Assembly (NCBI GenBank): GCA_001709035.1
Contig: LVKA01000008.1
Span: 434,001-498,000, forward strand
Reading direction: 5' to 3'
Length of the DNA stretch: 64,000 nt
Origin: Candidatus Thiodiazotropha endoloripes
Lineage (GTDB): Bacteria > Pseudomonadota > Gammaproteobacteria > Chromatiales > Chromatiaceae
Position 1 is the first letter of the stretch, and each line of letters begins with the position of its first letter. This document shows positions 35,463-44,800 of the stretch, one piece after another. The translations under genes and the position numbers were made by a program. The notes below the pieces were generated by a model. That model worked only from the letters and a program-made list of their open reading frames with translations. It did not search any database and had not been told where the DNA came from.

Positions 35463-35837
35463 ATGGCAGGCAAACAAGATGAGACCTGCAGTGACGAAGA
35501 GATCGAGGCAAGGCTGAAAGAGGCGCTTCCGAATTGGTATCTGGAGAAGGGCTGGATCCAACGTAGATATAAAACCAGTGGCTGGAAAGCTACCCTGATG
35601 GTGGTAAATACGGTAGGACACCTGGCGGAGGCCGCGTTCCATCACCCGGATCTCACCATCTCCTATGTGTTCGTTATCGTCAAACTGGTGACCCACTCCG
35701 CGAAAGGCGTCACCAACAAGGATTTTGAACTGGCAGGCAAAATCGAGGAAGTGGTGATGTGGCAGCCTGGACTTGCGGAGGGGGCCCTCGAAGGTACCCC
35801 CGATGATCCCCGTTTCAAATACATCAAATACAGTTGA
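35463..35837 (+). CDS. 4a-hydroxytetrahydrobiopterin dehydratase family protein
   Basis: A 124-residue pterin-4a-carbinolamine dehydratase. The family signature E-x3-HHP-x5-Y-x9-H-x8-D is complete (EAAFHHPDLTISYVF, then VTHSAKGVTNKD). The enzyme recycles the oxidised pterin cofactor of aromatic amino-acid hydroxylases; some relatives act in molybdopterin maturation, which would fit a nitrate-reducing cell. No hydroxylase is adjacent. AGGAGG five bases before the ATG fixes the start. Confidence 0.92.
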   Translation: MAGKQDETCSDEEIEARLKEALPNWYLEKGWIQRRYKTSGWKATLMVVNTVGHLAEAAFHHPDLTISYVFVIVKLVTHSAKGVTNKDFELAGKIEEVVMWQPGLAEGALEGTPDDPRFKYIKYS

Positions 35838-35875
35838 TCTGCCGATTGGCGTTAATTCAATCAGTTTAACTGGAA

Positions 35876-36772
35876 TCAGGCAACTGATCGCTGGCTTTTG
35901 TCACTCCAGAGAATCACCATTCCCGAGATGACGATAAGGCAGCAACCCACAACCACCGGAGTGCCAAGTGGTTCTCCAAAAAGCAGCACGCCCAGAGAGA
36001 CACCAAACAGCAGTCTGGTGTATCTGAATGGGGTTACCGCCGAAACGTCACCAGTGCGCATTGCTTTCATTAATCCTGAATAGGCAATAACCCCGAATAA
36101 GATGGCTCCCAGTAGATAGAGTGATGTTGAGAAGTCAGGAGTGATAAACGGCGTGTTCTGCCAGGCAGAGAACAGCAAACCGGCAATCACGATCGATACA
36201 AAGCCATAAAAGCCCAGTATGGAAATGCCGAGCGTTGGCGGAGCTGCCCGACTGGCCAGATCGCGACCAGCGAACCCAAGCATTCCGGCAACCGCGAACA
36301 GGGAGAGGATGGAAAAACTCTCAGAGCCTGGACGGATAATGACAACCACACCCAGCAGGCCAATAAAGATCGCTGTCCACCTCTGCCATCCCACTTTTTC
36401 ATCAAACAACAGAGCAGCTCCCAAGACGACGAATATCGGTGCAGCCTGAAGGATAACGGTAGTGGCGGATAACGTGGTGTATGCCAAGGCAAGTACATAA
36501 AACAACCGACCAATAATCTCGAATAGGATGCGTGTCAGCATCGGTCTTGAGAAACACTCTTTTGTGAAAATGCGTTGACCACCAAAGTGTGCCATGCCCG
36601 TAAAGATCAGAGCGCCACCTAAACCAAAAACGATGAGCAACTGTCCGATGGACATTGTCTGAGTGACTGTTTTAAGAAAAGTATCCTCAATGGCGAAACA
36701 TCCCATGGAAATGGTCATCCACAGGCTGCCGATAAAATTGTTCTGACTTGATGAATTGGATGGCTTGTACAT
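35876..36772 (-). CDS. EamA/DMT-family transporter
   Basis: A 298-residue inner-membrane protein with ten transmembrane helices in two homologous halves of five, the drug/metabolite transporter pattern (for example AYTTLSATTVILQAAPIFVVLGAALLFDEKVGWQRW in the first half and PFRYTRLLFGVSLGVLLFGEPLGTP in the second). Substrate unknown; relatives export amino acids, metabolites or drugs. Convergent with the pterin dehydratase gene, with about 40 bases between stops. No operon partner. Confidence 0.9.
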   Translation of the reverse strand: MYKPSNSSSQNNFIGSLWMTISMGCFAIEDTFLKTVTQTMSIGQLLIVFGLGGALIFTGMAHFGGQRIFTKECFSRPMLTRILFEIIGRLFYVLALAYTTLSATTVILQAAPIFVVLGAALLFDEKVGWQRWTAIFIGLLGVVVIIRPGSESFSILSLFAVAGMLGFAGRDLASRAAPPTLGISILGFYGFVSIVIAGLLFSAWQNTPFITPDFSTSLYLLGAILFGVIAYSGLMKAMRTGDVSAVTPFRYTRLLFGVSLGVLLFGEPLGTPVVVGCCLIVISGMVILWSDKSQRSVA

Positions 36773-36959
36773 TAATTAAGTGGTTTGTTACCGGTTGGTC
36801 TTGCCCTGTCTGATTAGGGGATGCTGAATATTTGAAAACATCAGTGATCTTGCCATTATGCTGATCTAAGAGAATTTACTTAAGGTCTTTTTTTAAATCA
36901 TAAAGTATGACTGTTGTAGGTCAAAAGCAAGTATTTTACAGAGTAGGGAAGTAGTTAAC

Positions 36960-37289
36960 TTAAGCTAATCCTTTCATATAGGAAGCGTCAAACTTATGTA
37001 AAAACCTGGATTGGTCTGTCTTGTCAGCATCTATAAAACTGATTGAAACAGGGAGGATTGGAAAATAGACGTTATCTGTAAAGCGGCGTTCTCGCTCATC
37101 GCCTATTTTCAAAAGTACTGATCCTTTCTCCAGTTCAATGGTTACAACACCATCTTTAATCTCATGCCGATAATCAGATAGCGCATGCGGCAGCAGGTTA
37201 AAAAACTCATCATGTGTGTAACCCATTTCCCTTTTCAGGCTGAATGGGCTTTTGTAGTCTGAATGATCGTGGGTTGTATGATTTGTCAT
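36960..37289 (-). CDS. Hypothetical protein, 109 aa, His-rich N-terminus
   Basis: The product starts MTNHTTHDHSDYKSPF, with four histidines near the N-terminus, and continues as a soluble mixed alpha/beta domain (EIKDGVVTIELEKGSVLLKIGDERERRF). It has no signal peptide or helix. I do not recognise a family, although the VVTIELEKGSVLLKIG section looks like a compact beta domain found in small hypothetical proteins of sulfur bacteria. It lies between two unrelated minus-strand genes with gaps of about 150-190 bases. Confidence 0.65.
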   Translation of the reverse strand: MTNHTTHDHSDYKSPFSLKREMGYTHDEFFNLLPHALSDYRHEIKDGVVTIELEKGSVLLKIGDERERRFTDNVYFPILPVSISFIDADKTDQSRFLHKFDASYMKGLA

Positions 37290-37441
37290 GCTTAGGTCGT
37301 CAGTTTTGCTTTTCTACGCATCTACTCGATTTGAAAGGGTATGTCATCTGTTTATATGGCCTGTATCGAGATGCATTAGACTACCCTTGGCTCATTAAAC
37401 ACTGGATGTCTCTGTTCTTTTCTCATTTTTCATTACATTAT

Positions 37442-38446
37442 TCAATGCTCTTCGCCAAACATCCGCTGCCACACCCATCGCAATGCCTCGACGTCGGGTC
37501 GTTCGGCGGGGATGCGTTCGGGCGGGATCAATGGGCGCATGACGCCTTCCTCTCGTTGACCGACAACAAAGGAGAATATGTAGCGTGGTTCGAATCCCAT
37601 GCGCAAATCGGTAATCGCCAAACGACCATTGATCTCCCGTACGCGATAGAAGCCCTTGGTGAACCAGCGCAGCCGCATCACGGCGGGTGCATCGCTAACC
37701 GGGGAGAGCAGGCTATCGTTGCTTGAATACTGTTCGAGTCCAATCTCGGGTAGTGGGTCGAGCAGTGAATAGTAGCCCTCCCGATAGCCATTCGGTTCCA
37801 TCGCGACAATGCGCCAGAGCAGCAGATTGAATGGCGTCGGTGTCGCTATCAGCCGATTGTACTCAACGCCTTGGCGGGCCAGTTCACTCTCGGCGATGTC
37901 ACGTACCTGTGCCTGTATGGAGATGGCAATTGCGAGATAGAGCGTGCTCAGGCCAAGTCCAATCCTGTTCGCGCGTCGTCCGGTAGTTAGCTTGCGTTTG
38001 CTGAAAGCAGCCCAAAGCACACCGACCAGCAGTAGTAGTGTATACAGGGGGTCGATAATAAAGATGCTGCCAAGCCCGATCGGCGGTCCGTTGCTTGGCC
38101 AGAAGAGCTGTGTACCGTAGATGGTGATCGCATCAAGCAAGGCGTGGGTCGCGAGTGCGAGCCAAACGAGCAGGGACCAGCGTGTGATCGATGCACCGTC
38201 TCTCGCATGCAGGCGTGCAAGACCCGCACCCAGGACCGGTGCGACGATGGTGTGAGTGACAAGGGAGTGGCTGAAGCCCCGGTGATTGGTCACAGCTGCA
38301 ACGTCGTCCGCGTGGGGCAGGAAAACATCGAGATCAGGCATTCCGCCGAATACGGCCCCCCAGATAAGCGCTTTACGGCCGACGCGCGCACCTAGCGCTG
38401 CGTGGCCAACGGCCGCACCGAGCAATATCTGAGTGACCGGATCCAT
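37442..38446 (-). CDS. DUF457-type membrane-bound metal-dependent hydrolase
   Basis: A 334-residue protein starting MDPVTQILLGAAVGHAALG. The first half is the YdjM/DUF457 type with helices and conserved metal-site residues (GGMPDLDVF, HRGFSHSLVTH, THALLDAITIYG), and four to five transmembrane helices up to about residue 185. The second half is a soluble extension. The family is annotated as putative metal-dependent hydrolase; the LexA-regulated E. coli YdjM is related. Substrate unknown. The ATG at 38446 has GGAG nine bases upstream; a TTG two codons earlier would be too close to it. It follows 38464-38790 by 17 bases. Confidence 0.85.
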   Translation of the reverse strand: MDPVTQILLGAAVGHAALGARVGRKALIWGAVFGGMPDLDVFLPHADDVAAVTNHRGFSHSLVTHTIVAPVLGAGLARLHARDGASITRWSLLVWLALATHALLDAITIYGTQLFWPSNGPPIGLGSIFIIDPLYTLLLLVGVLWAAFSKRKLTTGRRANRIGLGLSTLYLAIAISIQAQVRDIAESELARQGVEYNRLIATPTPFNLLLWRIVAMEPNGYREGYYSLLDPLPEIGLEQYSSNDSLLSPVSDAPAVMRLRWFTKGFYRVREINGRLAITDLRMGFEPRYIFSFVVGQREEGVMRPLIPPERIPAERPDVEALRWVWQRMFGEEH

Positions 38447-38463
38447 ACACAATTACTCCATTT

Positions 38464-38790
38464 TTACTTATTAAACTGAGTCTTGCTGTGATTTTTCAAG
38501 TAAGACCAGAATGAATGACCTTCAATTTCAACCCGTTTTTTTATGAGAACCGTTTCAATATTGACCAGGTATTTATCATAGACCGTCTCTCGCTCGTGTT
38601 TTAAGGGGGAGGGACAGTAACAGGTTTGAACCCATTCGATTGTGTTGGGGGCGACGATCTTGGCCTGCTTCATCGAAGATACGATCTCAGCACCATCCGG
38701 TTTCTGGTTCGCAACTGTTCCGTCCGCTAAAACCTCGTAAAAGGCTGACAGCTTATTGAGAACGAACTTTGCTCTGACTCGATATTCCAC
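38464..38790 (-). CDS. Hypothetical protein, 108 aa
   Basis: Begins with a GTG at 38788-38790 preceded by AGGAGG at five bases, a strong start. The product (EYRVRAKFVLNKLSAFYEVLADGTV) is a soluble alpha/beta protein with a CYCPSPLKHERETVYD segment. It resembles small proteins of unknown function that have a strand-helix-strand with a conserved C-x-C, but I cannot name the family. It lies 17 bases upstream of the DUF457 gene and is probably co-transcribed. Confidence 0.7.
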   Translation of the reverse strand: MEYRVRAKFVLNKLSAFYEVLADGTVANQKPDGAEIVSSMKQAKIVAPNTIEWVQTCYCPSPLKHERETVYDKYLVNIETVLIKKRVEIEGHSFWSYLKNHSKTQFNK

Positions 38791-39031
38791 AACTGCCTCC
38801 TGATGTTTTACGTCAACCGAACCGGAGGAGCGGTAAAGCAGAGTGGGCCTTCCGGATGTAATAGCTAATTTATCAATTCAATCTTAGCAGGTACTTTTAA
38901 ATCAGGTGGGGAAGCAGCCTCATGTCTTACATTAATATATATACTGACTTTCTATTCAGATGACCAATCAAGAAACGGTTTTAGGACTCTGAAAGATGCC
39001 CACTCAATAAAGCTCAGCAACAAGACTAAAA

Positions 39032-39194
39032 AGCCCCTCTCCCTTGACGGGAGAGGGTGTACGCGAAGCGTTTCACCTGGGCAAAAGACAAAAATCAAAC
39101 TAACCATTCAATTTTGTCGGATTGATTTCTCTTAAAGAGTAAGGTTCTAATTCTCCCCCTCTCCCCCGGCCCCTCTCCCGCAAGGGGAGAGGGG
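39032..39194. repeat. CCCTCTCC-type paired hairpin repeat, copy C (inverted)
   Basis: Units at 39032-39058 (GCCCCTCTCCC / GGGAGAGGG) and 39152-39194 (CCCCCTCTCCCCCGGCCCC, then CAAGGGGAGAGGGGA), in the opposite orientation to copies A and B. The text GTGTACGCGAAGCG after the first unit is the reverse complement of CGCTTCGCGTACAC before the second unit of copy B, so they are the same element. This fills most of the gene-free 38791-39250. Confidence 0.75.
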
Positions 39195-39250
39195 AGTATA
39201 CCGTGAGTGGGAGACATCCTTGTGCAGTCGGTTGCGCATCACCTAGACTC

Positions 39251-40003
39251 TTATGCGATAAGTTTTCGCCTTTTAAGCATAATTAAAATGGAGTAGCAAC
39301 CGGCAGCCGCCAGTAGATGTTTCACTGTGTGTCCACTCACGATCTCTCCTGTCATCTGAAACACGGCCGTATCGTATGCCTCTGCACCTTTAGCCAAGGC
39401 GTATAACACAAGGGCAACGAAGAGCAGGCCCTGGTGTGTAAAGCCACTGTTGAATAACACCATGAAGAAGGGCAACGTCAGCAGCGGGATGAACTGCACC
39501 CACACGTAGAGGCGTAGGTCATCGAAGAAGTAGCCATAGAGAACACTACTGATACCAACAATGATGAGCGGGATCAGTAGACGGGAGAAGCGGCGATTGA
39601 CATATTCACTCAGGAGTGCTGTGAGAAACGCCATAAATCCAACACTCATCGGTAACCGATCCCAGACAAGGGTCTGATTACTTGGACTCCAGTGATAGTA
39701 TATCGAACCAAGACCCACCAGGCTTACACCCGCAAACAGTACAAGCCACGCGCTATGACCGGGACCTGTATGATTTTTCAGGCAAAATGCGATGCCAATG
39801 GTACCGACGAGCAGGAAGGCCAGGTTAGATATCACATCGAAAAAATTCGGGATCCCAAGGAAAGGGGCAGTATCAGTAAAACGGTGATAGGCCTCTTTTT
39901 GAGGGATCGGTTCAATCAGCAGTAGCAAGACGAGAGGGAAGAGCAACAGAAACATAAGTACAGCGTGCTTCCAATTAAACTCTTGCAACTGGTTGGTGCT
40001 CAT
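39251..40003 (-). CDS. Ceramidase-like (CREST superfamily) membrane protein
   Basis: A 250-residue inner-membrane protein with seven transmembrane helices. It has the alkaline-ceramidase-type residues: Ser in the early FFDVISN helix, SIYYHWSPSNQTLVWDRLPMS (the His and Asp of the zinc site), and a C-terminal H-x3-H pair in SGHTVKHLLAA. Members of this hydrolase superfamily include ceramidases and Per1-type lipases. Bacterial representatives are poorly studied. A role in lipid turnover is inferred only from family. GAGG precedes the ATG. Confidence 0.8.
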   Translation of the reverse strand: MSTNQLQEFNWKHAVLMFLLLFPLVLLLLIEPIPQKEAYHRFTDTAPFLGIPNFFDVISNLAFLLVGTIGIAFCLKNHTGPGHSAWLVLFAGVSLVGLGSIYYHWSPSNQTLVWDRLPMSVGFMAFLTALLSEYVNRRFSRLLIPLIIVGISSVLYGYFFDDLRLYVWVQFIPLLTLPFFMVLFNSGFTHQGLLFVALVLYALAKGAEAYDTAVFQMTGEIVSGHTVKHLLAAAGCYSILIMLKRRKLIA

Positions 40004-40036
40004 CCAAACCTCGAGTAAAGATCAAAATCCACGAAC

Positions 40037-40070
40037 TAGGGCCTATTGGGTTCGTGTTAACAGGCCCTAA
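40037..40070. repeat. Deletion derivative of the TTAGGGCC MITE-like family
   Basis: Both outer tips are present (TAGGGCCT at the left, TGTTAACAGGCCCTAA at the right), but the middle is gone, leaving 34 bases. It lies in the promoter region of the ceramidase-like gene, about 35 bases upstream of its start codon. Confidence 0.6.
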
Positions 40071-40328
40071 GTGACGTATGAAATCCAGGCTCTATGCATA
40101 GTGTATTCTCTCGTTGATTTGACACCTTATCCTGTATAAGAAGTTCCTGGTGTTCATCAGAGAGAGATCCTAATCAGAAATGAAGGATATCCTTTACTTA
40201 TAAGAAAGCTATGTTGTTGATCTATCGGGATTTATAGAAACGCTATGCAGTGGGTGTCCAGGATTGCTTTCTGCATGATTCAAGAGCTATTGTAATTTAT
40301 GTCTTTTGACGGTGGTTTAAGAAGTCCT

Positions 40329-40727
40329 TCACGGCTCCTTTGCGTCCTCTCCAAAACTGAGCATATGGCCGTCAGGATCCTGAACGCTGAACTCTCTCAT
40401 ACCGTAGATTGTGTTAATCAAGGGTGTCGGTTTGTACCCACGCTTTACAACATGATCGTACAGCTCGTTGACGTTGTCAGGATAAAAATAGAAAATTGTT
40501 GGCCATTGTGTGCTCTGTTGGGGGTCTATAGGGCGCTCTAAACCGATATCCGTCTCCGTTTCGGAGAGCATCAACTCAGTATTACCCGATTGTATCGTTG
40601 CCCATCGCCACGCTTCGACTGCGTTAGGGTCACTGACCAGTTTGAAACTTAAAGCGTCTTCGTAGAAACTAAGGCTACTTTTAATGTTGCTGACATTCAG
40701 CATTGGTATAAGTCTCTGTAAGTTCAC
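40329..40727 (-). CDS. VOC (glyoxalase/bleomycin resistance) family protein
   Basis: A 132-residue protein with the paired beta-alpha-beta-beta-beta vicinal-oxygen-chelate fold: PMLNVSNIKSSLSFYEDALSFKLV at the N-terminus and VKRGYKPTPLINTIYGMREFSVQDPDGHMLSF at the C-terminus. Metal-site positions look partly kept (Glu and the final-strand residue). Substrate unknown. A GTG at 40725-40727 is the likely start; an in-frame ATG follows eight codons later. Single gene. Confidence 0.88.
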   Translation of the reverse strand: MNLQRLIPMLNVSNIKSSLSFYEDALSFKLVSDPNAVEAWRWATIQSGNTELMLSETETDIGLERPIDPQQSTQWPTIFYFYPDNVNELYDHVVKRGYKPTPLINTIYGMREFSVQDPDGHMLSFGEDAKEP

Positions 40728-40797
40728 TATTATTTAGATCCTGAACGGGGCTTGTTGGTATGATTGCGCCGGTTTTTATCGCATCAAACAAGGGTTT

Positions 40798-41895
40798 CTA
40801 GCTGTCAGCGAACTTGAGTGCAATGTTATTAAACTCACCTTCCAGCGCTTTGAATGCCTCCACTATGACGGGATCAAAGTGACTCCCTGAGCTTTCTAGA
40901 ATAATCTGAACCGAGGTTTCATGGCTGTGGGCTTTTTTGTAGACACGTTCATTCACCAAAGCATCATACACATCCGCCAGGGCCATCAGTCTGCCGGAGA
41001 TGGGTATCTTTGGCCCTTTAAGGCCTTGGGGGTAACCACTGCCGTCCCATTTTTCATGGTGCGTGAGTGTGACCTCTTTTGCCATTGCCAGAAATTCTGT
41101 TGTGCCAAAATCACTTTCAGCTTTCACCAAGGCATCATAGCCGAGTTGGGAGTGGGTGCGCATAACTACCCATTCGTCGGCTGTCAGTTTTCCAGGCTTC
41201 ATTAGAATTTGGTCGGGTATGCCCACCTTACCAATATCGTGCAGGGGTGCTGAACGAAATAATCTGTCGACCGTATCTTCAGTAAGATAGTCTTTGTAAT
41301 CCGAATGGTCTTTCAGCTTTTCACAAAGCAAGCGTATGTAGTATTGGGTTCGCTTGATATGATTGCCTGTCTCGTTGTCACGCGTCTCTGCCAGTGATGC
41401 CATGCAACGTATGGCCACATCCTGAGTGCGTCTGATCTCTTTGGTTCGCTCTTGAACACGTAGCTCCAGCAGGCTGTTCTCGTCACTTAATATCCGCTTC
41501 CCTCTCGCCAATGCCAGGTGATTCGCAACCCGACTCTCTACGATGGGGGGACTGATTGGCTTGGTGATATAGTCAACGGCTCCTAGCGAGAAACCAAGAA
41601 GTTCATCGTCAACCTCGCTCTTTACTGTCAGGAATATGACAGGAATATCACGTGTCGATGGATTTTGTTTGAGCCTCTGACAGACCTCGTAGCCGTCTAT
41701 ATCCGGCATCAATATATCGAGTAAGATCAAATCAGGGATAAGGTCCTCATGGCTAGCACGCTGGAGGGCTGTCTCACCATCTTTAGCGACGATGACCTGA
41801 TAATTTTGATTCAATATTTCAACGAGCACATCAATATAGAATTTCTCATCATCGACCAATAGAATACGCGCTTTTTGTTCATTCTTGTTTGTCAT
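40798..41895 (-). CDS. HD-GYP response regulator (cyclic-di-GMP phosphodiesterase type)
   Basis: A 365-residue RpfG-type regulator. The receiver (about 8-130) keeps the acidic pair LLVDDEKF, the acceptor LLDILMPDIDG and the lysine in DYITKP. The HD-GYP domain (about 165-355) keeps HDIGKVGIPD and HHEKWDGSGYPQGLKG, the metal and c-di-GMP-hydrolysis residues. It overlaps the upstream hybrid kinase gene by 17 bases, so it is very likely the output partner of that kinase, turning an environmental signal into lower cyclic di-GMP. Confidence 0.95.
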   Translation of the reverse strand: MTNKNEQKARILLVDDEKFYIDVLVEILNQNYQVIVAKDGETALQRASHEDLIPDLILLDILMPDIDGYEVCQRLKQNPSTRDIPVIFLTVKSEVDDELLGFSLGAVDYITKPISPPIVESRVANHLALARGKRILSDENSLLELRVQERTKEIRRTQDVAIRCMASLAETRDNETGNHIKRTQYYIRLLCEKLKDHSDYKDYLTEDTVDRLFRSAPLHDIGKVGIPDQILMKPGKLTADEWVVMRTHSQLGYDALVKAESDFGTTEFLAMAKEVTLTHHEKWDGSGYPQGLKGPKIPISGRLMALADVYDALVNERVYKKAHSHETSVQIILESSGSHFDPVIVEAFKALEGEFNNIALKFADS

Positions 41896-44800
41896 CTGTC
41901 ACCGCCGGCAACCGTCTTTTAATAGCTAGTAAGGTAGTTACTGCTTTATCAAAGTCATAATTATCAACATGAGTTTTCAATTCGTTAACCGAATCCGTGA
42001 GGCTTGAATCCTGAGCCAGAACCATTGGGGTGAGCTTTTCGAGCAACCCTGATGATGTTACATCGCCTTGTTTAAGAGCGGTGTCTGTCCGCTCAAGTAA
42101 TTGTTGAACATCCTCTGTACTTGCTCCTTCAATGGCACCATCCCTAATCTGAGCTTCATCGATCTTATTTTGGAGTATTTGAATACTATCAAAAACGATA
42201 CTTACCTGCTTTTCGAATGTCTCTATTAAGTTTGTGATCTGATGTTCATCAGATGGATCAAGTATGGCATCCAATAGTGTGCGTGTCGCCTCCTGTAGGC
42301 GATTAGCGCCAATACTACCGGAAACGCCTTGTAAGGTATGTAGGAGGCGCTTGAGCGTGTCCCGTTCGTTTGAGCGAAGCAGGTCCGACACCTGAATCGC
42401 GCTATCTTGATACCGCTGTTGAAATTCCAGTAGGAGTTTTACGTAGAGGCGCTGATTTCCTCCAACCCGATTAGTCCCCCACTTCAGATCTATACCCTCT
42501 ACCGTATCGGGCAGATCGTAAGCATGAACTTGGCCTAAGACAGGCTGTATATCGGATAGTGGACGATCGTCTATGGGGAGCCAAGCCAGTAATGTACTCG
42601 ACAGCCTGTCCGGATCGATCGGCTTGGAGAGGTAGTCATCCATGCCTGCCGCCAGGCAGCGCTCCCGGTCACCTCGCATTGCATGAGCAGTCATCGCAAT
42701 GATCCGAACGTAGGTATTTTTAAGTTCGTTTCGGACCCGTCGGGTTGTTTCGAGGCCGTCGAGACCTGGCATCTGTAGATCCATAAACACCAGATCAAAA
42801 TTGACCTCTTTGATTTTCTTGAGAGCCTCTTCACCGCTGCTGACGATAACAACCAGTAAACCAAGCTTTTCCAGCAGTTCTTGAGCAACCTGCTGATTGA
42901 TTACATTGTCTTCAACCAGCAGCACCTGTCCCTTGAAGCGACGGGACTTGATATCGCGCTTTTGCGTTTGTTTGGTTTGGCCAAAGAGTACTTCACTTAT
43001 CGTGTCAAATAAGGTTGATGGACTGATCGGTTTTATCAGTACACTTTCCACGCCCAGACGGTCAGTATGCATCAGGAGATCCTGATGATCGTACGCTGTA
43101 ATCATAATGATTGGTATTGAATGTGATGCATCGAGATCTTTGCGAATATGTTCAACAGCCTGCACACCATCGATTTCAGGCATCCGCCAATCCATGATCA
43201 ACAAGCGGATATCATTCATTGCTTGTAATGCCGCGTAGGCCTCTTTGGCAGAAGATACCGCTGTTACCGAGAAAGAGAATGATTCAAGCGTCTTGGTTAT
43301 CACTTCACGTGTGGTGTCGTTGTCTTCGACAACCAATACCTTCATACCACGCATAAAATCCTTGAAAACAAACTCGCTCGCCTTTTGTTTCCTGGCTACC
43401 TTCAAAGGAATGGCAAAACTGAACTCACTGCCTTGACCAGGCGTGCTTTTTACACTGATCTCTCCAGCCATCAGCCTTACAAGATTGTTGCTGATACTGA
43501 GTCCCAGGCCAGTGCCTCCATGGCGGCGTGTGGTTGATGCATCTGCCTGTACGAAGGCCTCAAACAGACGCTCAACTTTTTCCGGCTCTATACCAATGCC
43601 ACTATCTTTTACAGAGAATCTCACTCTGATATCCGAGTCGCTTTGCTCTTCCAGCTCGACCGATAAGAGAATTTCTCCCTCAGCGGTGAATTTAATCGCA
43701 TTCTGCGCAAGGTTGATGAGTACCTGGCCGATTCTCAACGGATCGCCAATGAGTTTCTGTGGAATACTCAGGTCCTGCTTAAAGATGAACTCAAGTCCTT
43801 TCTGCTCAGCTTTGATTGAAATCAAGCTGGATAGGTTTTGCAGAATTGAATCCAGTTTGAATTCGCTCTGTTCGATCTGTAGCTTGCCCGCTTCAATCTT
43901 TGAAAAATCGAGGATATCATTCAGAATGCCCAGCAGATTGATTGATGACAGTTTGATCTTACTGAGGTAGTCAAACTGCTTTTCTGTAAGGTCAGTATCC
44001 AGTGCCAAATGAGTCATGCCGATGATTGCGTTCATCGGTGTGCGGATTTCATGGCTCATGTTTGCCAGAAAGTCACTCTTGAAGCGATTCGCTTGGCGTT
44101 GCAGCTTCATCGCTTTTTTTATCTCTTTTTCTACCCGTATTCGTTCTGTTAAGTTGACCAGAACTCCGAGATGCATCATCTCATCCTGCATGCGAATGGG
44201 GATGGCTGATAGCAGACCCTCAATCAGGTTGCCTTTCAGGGTCCTTATGCCAATACGCATGTTCCGTACTTCTCTTTTTGTTTTTAAGGCAGTCAATACG
44301 CGTTCACGGTCTGCGGGATCAGCATAAAAACCAGCCATATTCATTCCGATGATTGATGAATCCCCTGCCTCAATCTCTAAAAGTGATTGTTCATTGGATA
44401 TTCTAATAACGCCTTTCGTATCACTGACCACTATCGCTACAGGTACAGTATTTATAATCAAGTTAAGTTGCGCTTCATTCTGTTTTGCCAGTTGGTGTTT
44501 TCTACGTAGCCGCAACAGCCAGATTACAAACACCAATACTACAGACAACGCCACACCAATAACACGCCAGACAGTCGTGTAGTCCACGGTCACATCGTAA
44601 CGTATCGACATCCATCTCTGTTGTATTTCGTTTTTTTGCTTTTCCGTCATGCTGCGGATGGCTTGATCCAGAATTTCAACCAGAATCGGCCAATCCTTAC
44701 GTACTCCGACTGATAGTTGATAATGATAGGGAGTCGGCGCTCCGACCTTGATGTTTGTCAGTCCATTTTTACGGATCAGGTGACTTCCCACAGTCAGGTT

